This document shows, piece by piece, positions 1-5,410 of a stretch of 10,123 nt of DNA (positions within the stretch are counted from its first letter, which is position 1; each line of letters opens with the position of its first letter). The position numbers and the translations under genes are program-made. Source of the DNA: Candidatus Zixiibacteriota bacterium (GTDB lineage Bacteria > SM23-81 > DAOVCL01); the NCBI GenBank assembly GCA_030670005.1, contig DAOVCL010000057.1, positions 1 through 10,123 on the forward strand, read 5' to 3'. The notes beneath the pieces were generated by a model that was given only the letters and a program-made list of their open reading frames with translations, searched no databases and had not been told where the DNA came from.

Positions 1-1293
1 AAATTCTTTTCCCTTTAAGCTTTCTCCCAGTCCGGCTTTCTCACCACTTTCGCCGGTTACTTCCATATATCCAAAGGGCCCGTTAGTGGCTACGGTCTTC
101 CCAGTTCTTAGCCCGGCCAAGATCTCTTCCCTGCTGTTCTCTTTAGCCTTGATGTAGGTTCTTCCCATACCCAGTCTCAGGGAGTGGGAGTCACTATTGC
201 CCATAACCCAAAGCCTTTTCCCCTTAAGGAGGAGCTCGGTGAGCAGTTTCACCGCATCTTTGTTCTTCTTCTCCCTGAAATCTCCGCCGTTTAAGACCTC
301 AAGTCCCAGAATGGGATTGCCCAGATAACCGTCTTTCAATCTCCCCAGCTCATAATTCCATCTGCCCTCATTTTCTGCCCTGGGATGGGCAATATAACAG
401 AAGCCTCCATCGTTGCGGGAGATAAGCTCGGCCATAACCTCATTTTCATCCTTGCTTGGGTTGTAGGAGTGAAATAGGGTGCTACCAGTCTTAATTCTCC
501 TCTTTAAGTTGTAGCCCAAGATATGCATAGAGTGGCATCTGGTAAGAGAAGGAAACCAATTGTTATCATTCTTGGCATGGATTTCCTCGCCTATTAGGAT
601 GCTGAAATCCTCCCTGCTATTTTCTTGGGCAAATCTCCGTAATCTTATCCAATCTGTTTCCCTGAGGTCAAAGCCGTGATCGGTGAGAATTATATAGTCA
701 AGGCCGAACCATCTCAGACCGTATTTAAAGACCTCCAGGGGAGGACCATACTCGCTGGAATTGTCCGTGAGTTCAGTATGTATATGTCCATCTCCTACCA
801 ACCAGCCGGGGAGTTTCGGTAGGGGCCTGTCCGCCAAAATGAGGGAGGCATAAAAGGTTTCCCTTTCATCCTTTGGAGAGATGATGAATTCGTCATCGAA
901 TTTTACCTTTATGTAGAGGCTTTTCCCCTCCGCAGCAGAGAACATTTCCCTCTCCAGATAGAAGATCTTATACCAATCCCCCTTGTGGAGTGCGGTGTAT
1001 TCAGAATAGATATTCCCTTCCTCATCCGAAAACCTCATCTGCTCAAGCTTATCAGAATCAGGATAGAAGCGATAGATCTTTATCGAATCCACCCTTCCTG
1101 ACCTTCTGGGAGTAAGGTAGGCGATCTTCCCTCCGCCCTTTCTTAAGAGACAAAGCACCGGTATCTTGTCATATCCTGGGCTGAGCCTCCAGGGAAGATC
1201 GAAGATCTTGTCCGGAACCCCATAACTCCAATCTGGCTTATCCTCAAGGTAAGAGAGGGCAAAGGGGAGGAGAAAAAGGCTGTGTCCTTCCAT
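1..1293 (-). CDS. PHP-domain metallohydrolase, CehA/McbA-like (3' end outside window)
   Basis: The frame stays open for 431 codons to the window edge, so the C-terminus is missing. PHP-domain proteins use a cluster of His/Asp/Glu residues to bind metals and hydrolyse phosphoester or related bonds; the CehA/McbA subgroup includes carbaryl hydrolases, but most members have no known substrate. The metal-site motifs are visible in order: GDGHIH (H170, H172), LTDHG (D205, H206), GEEIH (E236/E237, H239), HSMH (H254, H257), IAHPR (H303) and NSDSH (D368, H370). Residues 1-165 form a non-catalytic, strand-rich N-terminal region; no signal peptide is seen, so the protein is probably cytoplasmic. ATG at 1291-1293 is chosen because AAGGAT lies 7 nt upstream (1301-1306); TTG and CTG codons slightly upstream are less well placed. 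It follows the DUF2089 cluster on the same strand after 292 nt of palindromic spacer, so it probably has its own promoter. Family is confident, substrate unknown. Confidence 0.9.
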   Translation of the reverse strand, partial: MEGHSLFLLPFALSYLEDKPDWSYGVPDKIFDLPWRLSPGYDKIPVLCLLRKGGGKIAYLTPRRSGRVDSIKIYRFYPDSDKLEQMRFSDEEGNIYSEYTALHKGDWYKIFYLEREMFSAAEGKSLYIKVKFDDEFIISPKDERETFYASLILADRPLPKLPGWLVGDGHIHTELTDNSSEYGPPLEVFKYGLRWFGLDYIILTDHGFDLRETDWIRLRRFAQENSREDFSILIGEEIHAKNDNNWFPSLTRCHSMHILGYNLKRRIKTGSTLFHSYNPSKDENEVMAELISRNDGGFCYIAHPRAENEGRWNYELGRLKDGYLGNPILGLEVLNGGDFREKKNKDAVKLLTELLLKGKRLWVMGNSDSHSLRLGMGRTYIKAKENSREEILAGLRTGKTVATNGPFGYMEVTGESGEKAGLGESLKGKEF

Positions 1294-1320
1294 ATGTTTT
1301 ATCCTTATCAGTTTCAAATA

Positions 1321-1348
1321 GAATTAAACCTTTGAAGCAAAATGTCAA
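1321..1348 (-). promoter_or_regulatory. Possible promoter of the PHP hydrolase gene
   Basis: On the minus strand a perfect TTGACA lies at 1348-1343, about 50 nt upstream of the ATG at 1293. The -10 region 16-17 nt further on (TAATTC/AATTCT, 1326-1320) is a poor match to TATAAT, so only the -35 box is convincing. Confidence 0.35.
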
Positions 1349-1392
1349 GGTGGATTTTAAAATAAGCGGAGGTTTTTTGGACTGAGATCAGC

Positions 1393-1416
1393 CACTAAGG
1401 CACAAAGACACAAAGG
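1393..1416. repeat. Three tandem CACNAAGR octamers
   Basis: Three consecutive 8-nt units read CACTAAGG, CACAAAGA and CACAAAGG. Degenerate runs of this kind (read on the other strand as CTTTGTG-type units) are, to my recollection, scattered between genes in many environmental bacterial genomes without a known function. Here the run begins the palindrome-rich spacer between the PHP gene and the SHOCT-like gene. Confidence 0.7.
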
Positions 1417-1456
1417 GGTGGAGGAGGAACAGGTCTCCTATCGAAGCTAAGGCGGG

Positions 1457-1553
1457 TCGGGACAAGTTCCGATCTCTCCCTAATAGAACTCCGTCAGAGC
1501 AGGAGCCCTGACGGCAGAAGGTGGCAGAATCGGGGTTCTGCCACCTTGCTCTG
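1457..1553. repeat. Cluster of palindromes between two minus-strand genes
   Basis: Several inverted repeats are packed together. TCGGGAC/GTTCCGA (1457-1463/1466-1472, one G-T wobble) leaves a 2-nt gap. CCGTCAG/CTGACGG (1491-1497/1508-1514) is perfect over 7 bp. AAGGTGGCAGAA/TTCTGCCACCTT (1518-1529/1536-1547) is perfect over 12 bp with a 6-nt loop. CAGAGC/GCTCTG (1495-1500/1548-1553) closes around the last and competes with the second. No T-run follows on either strand, so this is not a classical intrinsic terminator, although it sits 38 nt downstream of the SHOCT-like gene's stop and might protect the mRNA end. It resembles REP/BIME-like or MITE-derived palindromic elements by appearance only. 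Confidence 0.75.
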
Positions 1554-1585
1554 AAGGGAAAGATTTTCTGCTTAGGGAAAAAACC

Positions 1586-1939
1586 CTATTCTAAGAAGAT
1601 CTCCACCCTTTCGCCTTCCTCCTCTACATCCACCAACTTTCCCTCTGCCCCTGTGTCTATCATCTGGACGATCTGATCCAGATCTATCTCCTTTTCCTTC
1701 ATCTTGGCCCGGGCGGATTCAGGCACAAAGTGGGTAGCAAGCTTTATCAGTCCAAAGGGGATGTTCACATTGACCTTAGGCTTCTCTGAATTCCCCTCAT
1801 AGACCCTTATCCTCAGAAACCTTTTTTCGCCTTCCTTTTTGGCCGGTTCCTCAATGGTCTGCAGAAGCTTCGCCCCCTCCTCGGCGCTTATCTTTCCCTC
1901 CTCGATCATCTTTAATATTCTCATTTTCTCCTCTTCCAT
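1586..1939 (-). CDS. SHOCT-like / YvlB-LiaX N-terminal-type small protein
   Basis: The 117-residue protein opens with a two-helix charged module, ILKMIEEGKISAEEGAKLL (residues 8-26), the signature of the SHOCT-like domain found at the N-terminus of YvlB/LiaX-type envelope-stress proteins. A charged linker and a conserved second part follow: a strand RFLRIRVYE (40-48), KVNVNIPFGLIKLATHFVP (55-73) and an acidic KLVDVEEEGERVEIFLE tail. In Firmicutes the module is usually joined to DUF4097 in one protein; here it is a separate gene directly downstream of a DUF4097 gene, which supports a joint role. There is no signal peptide or membrane segment. The ATG at 1937-1939 has a strong AAGGAGG 6-7 nt upstream. 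The gap to the DUF4097 stop (172 nt) holds the structured repeat copy L and a further hairpin. The molecular function is not known. Confidence 0.8.
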   Translation of the reverse strand: MEEEKMRILKMIEEGKISAEEGAKLLQTIEEPAKKEGEKRFLRIRVYEGNSEKPKVNVNIPFGLIKLATHFVPESARAKMKEKEIDLDQIVQMIDTGAEGKLVDVEEEGERVEIFLE

Positions 1940-2023
1940 TTTTACCCTCCTTTACGGTTTACTGAGGCGAACAACTTCCCTCTCGACCGTATATGGTCTC
2001 CTTTAATTTGGACGCCTCATCCT
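1940..2023 (-). other. Leader of the SHOCT-like gene with a long-range hairpin
   Basis: Between the end of structured repeat copy L and the ATG at 1939 there are 84 nt. TGAGGCG (1963-1969) and CGCCTCA (2013-2019) form a perfect 7-bp inverted repeat, and GACC/GGTC (1985-1988/1995-1998) nests inside it. The ribosome binding site lies just outside the hairpin, on the gene side. No counterpart of this segment exists after copy R. Confidence 0.45.
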
Positions 2024-2189
2024 AAGTTAGTTCACTTCGTTCGCTAACTTCCAAGGGGCTATCGCCCCTATGGCGGATTTCGGTGCTGCCCCAGCTCACA
2101 CCGAAATCCTGTTACCCCTTGGGGGAAAGCATATCCTTTCCCCCAAACCCCCTGATGACCGTCTCGGAAATTGTAGAATTTCCGAGACG
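2024..2189 (-). repeat. Structured multi-hairpin element, copy L
   Basis: Read on the minus strand, the blocks are as follows. H1 is a perfect 13-bp palindrome, CGTCTCGGAAATT/AATTTCCGAGACG, with a 4-nt loop (2160-2189). Then come CAGGGGGT (2154-2147) and H2, TTGGGGGAAAG/CTTTCCCCCAA, with a 6-nt loop (2119-2146). The stop of the upstream ORF lies in AAGGGGTAACAG (2120-2109). H3 is GGATTTCGGTG/CACCGAAATCC (2075-2109), followed by CGCCA, H4 AGGGGC/GCCCCT (2054-2069), TGGAA and H5 AAGTTAG/CTAACTT (2024-2050). The same blocks occur in the same order at 7349-7508. H1 lies inside the reading frame of the DUF4097 gene and supplies its last codons. The element therefore spans the gene end and the leader of the next gene. 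Confidence 0.85.
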
Positions 2190-3004
2190 TTTAGTTATCC
2201 TCCCCTCTTTTACCATCTTGGCGATGAGTTCCTCTTCCGGCGCTAAATGATTGCTCTCCCCTGATTCGGCTATAGTTATCCTCCCGCTCATACTCTTCAG
2301 CTCCACTTTAGCCCCTCCCTCTCCCAAGGTTCCGGATAGTCTGAACCCACTTCTCTTCAATCTCTTCAGTTGGAGTTGGCAATCAATCTCCCCTCGCATG
2401 CTCTTGGCCTCTATGAATGCATTTGAGCCCCGAGGGATGAGGAATTCAATCTTCCCCTGCATGCTTTTTAGACGGTAATTACCATTCGGGTTAATTGTGG
2501 TCTCTACGGTTAGGGACCATTCATAGTCTTAGCCTCCAACCCAGCGAAAGGACAGGAGCGGGCTACTATCCTGCCATTCATCGCCTTTAGGATGGGTTTC
2601 CCTGAACACCCCTCAGCTTCAAGCTCTCCATTCATACTTTTCAGTTCGCCTAAGTGGATAAACCCCACGGTTCTTATGCTCCCGTTGAGGTTTTTTGCTC
2701 TGAGGGAAACCCATTGAGGGGCCTTGATGAGGAAGTCTACCCGAGCCGACTCTCCTCCAGATTTCCATCCCCAAAGCCTCCTTGATCCAGTTGGTTCTAC
2801 CCTGACGGTTACTTGGTTAGGGGTCTCCTCCACTACCACATCCGTCTCATCGACCACTTTCTGGTTATCTGAACTTATCTTGGCCTCGATGTGCAGGGTA
2901 TTCCCCTGGCAGGCAATCAGCTCAATGGGACCGTTTAGATTTTTGATAACCAGGGACTGATTATCGGTCAGTTCAATCTCCCTTTGGAAAGACTTGTTAG
3001 GCAT
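2112..3004 (-). CDS. DUF4097-family repeat protein, single gene broken by a 1-nt frameshift
   Basis: Two reading frames together make one 297-residue DUF4097 (putative adhesin-like) protein. The first frame (3004-2510) ends ...KTMNGP-stop; switching by one base at 2516 gives KTMNGSLTVETT and runs without a stop into the second frame to 2112. The register of K-x-(L/M)-N-G-x-(I/L) repeats then continues unbroken: KNLNGSI (104-110), KSMNGEL, KAMNGRI, KTMNGSL, KSMQGKI (180-186), KSMRGEI, KSMSGRI (up to residue 242). Such proteins are predicted beta-solenoids in envelope-stress operons. ATG at 3002-3004 is chosen because AAGGAGG lies 5 nt upstream and its ATGCCTAA overlaps the stop of the DUF2089 gene, implying translational coupling. 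No signal peptide is present. Near the C-terminus, EEELIAKMVKEGRIT (257-271) starts a SHOCT-like module that is cut short; residues from about 272 are encoded by repeat copy L. Either a pseudogene, a real shifted gene, or a sequencing deletion. Confidence 0.8.
2510..2520 (-). other. Frameshift point in the DUF4097 gene
   Basis: On the minus strand the codons read AAT GGT CCC TAA (2521-2510). Reading TCC CTA ACC from 2516 restores the family repeat (MNG-SLTVE). One missing base after GG, or a -1 slip, would explain it. No canonical X-XXY-YYZ slippery heptamer is present here, so a deletion or sequencing error is more likely than programmed shifting. Confidence 0.75.
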
Positions 3005-3398
3005 CTTTGCCTCCTTTTGTTGATCTCTGCCTCTGGGCCAAAAGATCCAATGCCTCCCGGAAGCTAATTCCACCATCCTCCAGCCTTTTAAGAACCTCTA
3101 ACCTCTCCTCTTTGGATGGACTCTCCTGGGCTACTTCAAATCCTAATGCCTCTATTACCTGATTCAATCTGTTTTTCACTGTGGGATAGGAGATCCCCAG
3201 CTCTCTCTCGATCTCCTTTATATTGCCCCGGCACCTGAGAAAGGTTTTTACAAAGCTCATCTGATCAGCCGATAGCTTATAGAATTCACTGACCTGGAAC
3301 TTACCAACGATCTTTGTTCCACACCTCTCGCAGGTTAGCTCTGTGACCAAAAGGGGACCTGCACAGACTGGACATTGGCCTAAAACTTTCTTTTTCAC
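2997..3398 (-). CDS. DUF2089-family zinc-ribbon/HTH regulator
   Basis: This 133-residue protein matches the DUF2089 (COG3877) pattern. An N-terminal zinc ribbon uses CPVC (C9, C12) and CERC (C23, C26); then come a conserved FYKLSADQMSFVKTFLRCRGNIKEIERELGIS stretch (39-70) and a sigma-region-4-like helix-turn-helix, GISYPTVKNRLNQVIEALGF (68-87). The C-terminal EERLEVLKRLEDGGISFREALDLLAQ (97-122) is a SHOCT-like helical module, also seen in the two genes downstream. It is probably a DNA-binding regulator of its own operon. The start is set at GTG 3396-3398 because AGGAGAAG lies just upstream and the family begins close to the first CPVC; the frame is open upstream to 3539, but that extension would cover the promoter and is AT-rich. 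It overlaps the DUF4097 start by 8 nt. Confidence 0.88.
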   Translation of the reverse strand: MKKKVLGQCPVCAGPLLVTELTCERCGTKIVGKFQVSEFYKLSADQMSFVKTFLRCRGNIKEIERELGISYPTVKNRLNQVIEALGFEVAQESPSKEERLEVLKRLEDGGISFREALDLLAQRQRSTKGGKDA

Positions 3399-3444
3399 AC
3401 CTTCTCCTAAATAATATTTATTTTTATGGTCACATTTCTTGAAT

Positions 3445-3472
3445 AAGATAATCAAAAAATTAACATTGTCAA
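3445..3472 (-). promoter_or_regulatory. Promoter of the DUF2089-DUF4097-SHOCT cluster
   Basis: On the minus strand, TTGACA (3472-3467) is followed after 16 nt by TATCTT (3450-3445, 4 of 6 to consensus), in a very AT-rich stretch. Transcription would begin near 3438, about 40 nt before the GTG start. It faces away from the promoter at 3516. Confidence 0.6.
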
Positions 3473-3496
3473 GTTCTTTTTTAATTTTTTTCAAAT

Positions 3497-3557
3497 AAAC
3501 CTCAAAAAAGAGGTCTTGACATCCAAGAGGGGAGGGCATAAATTGTAATTGAGGTTT
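3497..3557. promoter_or_regulatory. GAGGT boxes around the divergent promoter (candidate operator)
   Basis: AAACCTC (3497-3503) and GAGGTTT (3551-3557) are perfect inverted copies flanking the plus-strand promoter. GAGGT also occurs at 3510-3514 just ahead of the -35 box and pairs with ACCTC (3499-3503) around an A6 loop. The arrangement would suit a repressor site, for example for the DUF2089 protein, but the boxes are short and chance is possible. Confidence 0.35.
3516..3544 (+). promoter_or_regulatory. Promoter of the HD-GWxTD-GWxTD operon
   Basis: A perfect TTGACA (3516-3521) and TAAATT (3539-3544, 4 of 6 to TATAAT) are spaced by the ideal 17 nt. The predicted start near 3551 leaves a leader of about 20 nt before the TTG start codon. 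Confidence 0.65.
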
Positions 3558-3571
3558 AGAATGGAGGTGGA

Positions 3572-4117
3572 TTGAATCACGAGGAAGCTTTAAACCTGAT
3601 TAAATCTAAGGTTAAAAATGTTAACCTGATAAAACATATGTTGGCTACAGAGGCGGTGATGAGGGCTTTGGCTAAGGATCTGGGGGAAGATGAGGATCTC
3701 TGGGGTATGGCTGGTTTGCTTCATGATGTGGACTATGATCAGACGACTGATGATCCCAGTAAACATGGGCTGCTTGGGGCTGAGTGGTTGGATGAGTTGG
3801 GGGTGGACAGGCGGATTATTCAGGCCGTCAGGTCGCACCCCGGCCACATCCCCCCTCAGTCTAAAATGGACTGGGCCCTGTCCGCCGTGGATCCGCTTAC
3901 CGGGCTTATCGTTGCTTCAGCCCTAATGCATCCATCCAGAAGGCTGAAGGGGATGGACGAGGGTTTCGTTCTTAAGCGATTTAAGGAGAAGAGATTTGCC
4001 GCGGGGGCAAACAGGGAACAGATCAAGCATTGTAAGAGGTTTGGGCTGAGCCTTGATCAGTTTGTGGACATAGCCTTAGGAGCTATGAAGGAGATAGCAG
4101 ATGAAATTGGTTTATAG
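3572..4117 (+). CDS. HD-domain (HDIG-type) metal-dependent phosphohydrolase
   Basis: The 181-residue protein is a single HD domain. The metal ligands can be followed: H22 (IKHMLATEAVM), the HD pair H51-D52 in GLLHDVDYD, H65 (KHGLLGAEWL), H89 in VRSHPGH, and D107 in LSAVDPLTGL. This H...HD...H...H...D pattern is that of HDIG proteins, which hydrolyse phosphate esters or phosphodiesters of nucleotides; the substrate here is unknown. No signal peptide is present, so it is cytosolic. The start is TTG at 3572 behind GGAGGTGG (3563-3570); an ATG at 3561 is out of frame and stops at once, and no other suitable start lies before H22. The last 17 nt overlap the first GWxTD gene, which implies coupled translation, although a cytosolic hydrolase and secreted GWxTD proteins have no known functional link. 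Confidence 0.9.
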   Translation: MNHEEALNLIKSKVKNVNLIKHMLATEAVMRALAKDLGEDEDLWGMAGLLHDVDYDQTTDDPSKHGLLGAEWLDELGVDRRIIQAVRSHPGHIPPQSKMDWALSAVDPLTGLIVASALMHPSRRLKGMDEGFVLKRFKEKRFAAGANREQIKHCKRFGLSLDQFVDIALGAMKEIADEIGL

Positions 4118-5399
4118 AAGGAGGCTGGTCTTTCTTTTGCCCCTTTTGTTCCATCTACACCTTCTTCCCCTCCAGGCGCAGGTTGAGTTGGGGGACCAGC
4201 GTAAAGAGGGGCCGAATTTCAGGGTGGACTATGTCAGTTTTAAGTCGGAGGGAACTGGCCTCTCCAATCTTTTATTCCTCTATAAGATAGGGTATTCTGA
4301 ACTCCAATTTATAAAAAGGGAAGATGGTTTTTTAGCATCCTATGAGATCTCACTGATCCTTTATGACCGTAAGGGAAGACAGGTCAGTGGCCAGATATGG
4401 AGGGATTCCTTGAAGGTAAAGACCTATGAGGAGACGAGGTTAAAGGAGAGGTTTCTAACCGGCCAGAAGAGCTTTTTCGTCAATCCCGATACCTATAAGA
4501 TTCAGGTGAAATTGGTGGATCTCCATACCCAACAATCCTCTCAGGAGGTGAGGGAGGTGGAAGTTCCCTTTTTTGGGGAACCAGGCTGGGCCTTGAGTGA
4601 CCTTGTATTGGCCAACTCTGTCAACATATCTGGAGATCATTCGACCTTTAAGAGAGGCGAATATGGTATCATTCCCAATGTGGGTGGGATCTTTGAGGAC
4701 CAGGAGCCAGATCTCTTCTTATATTTTGAGATATATGGTCTTCCTCAGGGGAGGTTAGTCGAGGAGATTTATCAGATAAGGGATAGAAATGGGAGGATTT
4801 TGGCCTCTGATTCCCTTAAGGTGGAGGTAAAGGGGCACCCATTTTCGACGGTGCATCAATTCTCCTTAAGGGATCTTGAACCGGGCAGGTATGAGGTGGA
4901 GGTTGAGTCTAAGGCCTTTTCTTATGGAGAGAAGAAGGTGAAGAGGGTATTTCAGATGCATTGGAGGGACACCGCTCCCTCAGCCGAAGATTACCATACA
5001 GCCGTTGAACAGCTAAGATATATAGCCACTTCCCAGGAGATGAAGAGGCTGAAGGAGTGCCCTCCTAAGAAAAGGAGGGAGCTTCTGAGGGAGTTCTGGA
5101 AAAGGAGGGACCCAACTCCAGAGACCTCAAGGAATGAATTGAGGGAGGAGTATTATCGCCGGGTGGAATTTAGTAATGTCAATTTTAAGGCGATGGTAGA
5201 TGGTTGGAGGTCCGATCGGGGGAGGATCTATATCATCTATGGGCGTCCAGATGAGGTGGAGAGACATCCCTTTGAAACTGAGACTGTCTCCTATCAGATA
5301 TGGTATTATTATGAGAAGAAGCTTAAATTTGTCTTTGTTGATAGGCACGGGTTTGGAGATTATGAGCTTGTCTCTCCTCTATATCCCCAATACAGGTAA
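4101..5399 (+). CDS. Secreted GWxTD-domain protein, first paralogue
   Basis: The 432-residue protein begins with a signal peptide (basic YRRR, hydrophobic 9-24, probable cleavage after LQA at 26). Residues 30-290 look like two beta-rich domains (for example VDLHTQQSSQEVREVEV and LRDLEPGRYEVEVES, patterns typical of extracellular beta-sandwiches). The C-terminal GWxTD domain comprises YIATSQEMKRL (307-317), EFWKRRDPTPET (331-342), EEYYRRVEF and GWRSDRGRIYIIYGRPDEVER (368-388), with Ser in place of the Thr of the name motif. GWxTD proteins are known from sequence surveys of Acidobacteria, KSB1, Zixibacteria and relatives; their function is not established. ATG 4101 has AAGGAG (4088-4093) 7 nt upstream. 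It lies between the HD gene (17-nt overlap) and a paralogue (11-nt gap), one operon. Confidence 0.88.
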   Translation: MKLVYRRRLVFLLPLLFHLHLLPLQAQVELGDQRKEGPNFRVDYVSFKSEGTGLSNLLFLYKIGYSELQFIKREDGFLASYEISLILYDRKGRQVSGQIWRDSLKVKTYEETRLKERFLTGQKSFFVNPDTYKIQVKLVDLHTQQSSQEVREVEVPFFGEPGWALSDLVLANSVNISGDHSTFKRGEYGIIPNVGGIFEDQEPDLFLYFEIYGLPQGRLVEEIYQIRDRNGRILASDSLKVEVKGHPFSTVHQFSLRDLEPGRYEVEVESKAFSYGEKKVKRVFQMHWRDTAPSAEDYHTAVEQLRYIATSQEMKRLKECPPKKRRELLREFWKRRDPTPETSRNELREEYYRRVEFSNVNFKAMVDGWRSDRGRIYIIYGRPDEVERHPFETETVSYQIWYYYEKKLKFVFVDRHGFGDYELVSPLYPQYR

Positions 5400-5410
5400 A
5401 AGGAGAGGAT

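Noticed and set aside
1518..1547. 12-bp perfect hairpin as an intrinsic terminator of the minus-strand operon
   Set aside because: No run of T follows on either strand; it is better described as a palindromic repeat.
2510..2520. Programmed -1 frameshift in the DUF4097 gene
   Set aside because: No slippery heptamer and no reason for a shorter product; deletion or sequencing error is simpler, though not excluded.
2997..3539. Longer DUF2089 protein starting at 3539
   Set aside because: The extra 47 residues would cover the minus promoter, are AT-rich and low in family resemblance; GTG 3398 has a good ribosome binding site.
3590..3847. Antisense open frames opposite the HD, GWxTD and sorting-domain genes
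   Set aside because: They lie opposite well-supported genes, have no ribosome binding sites and encode no recognisable protein.
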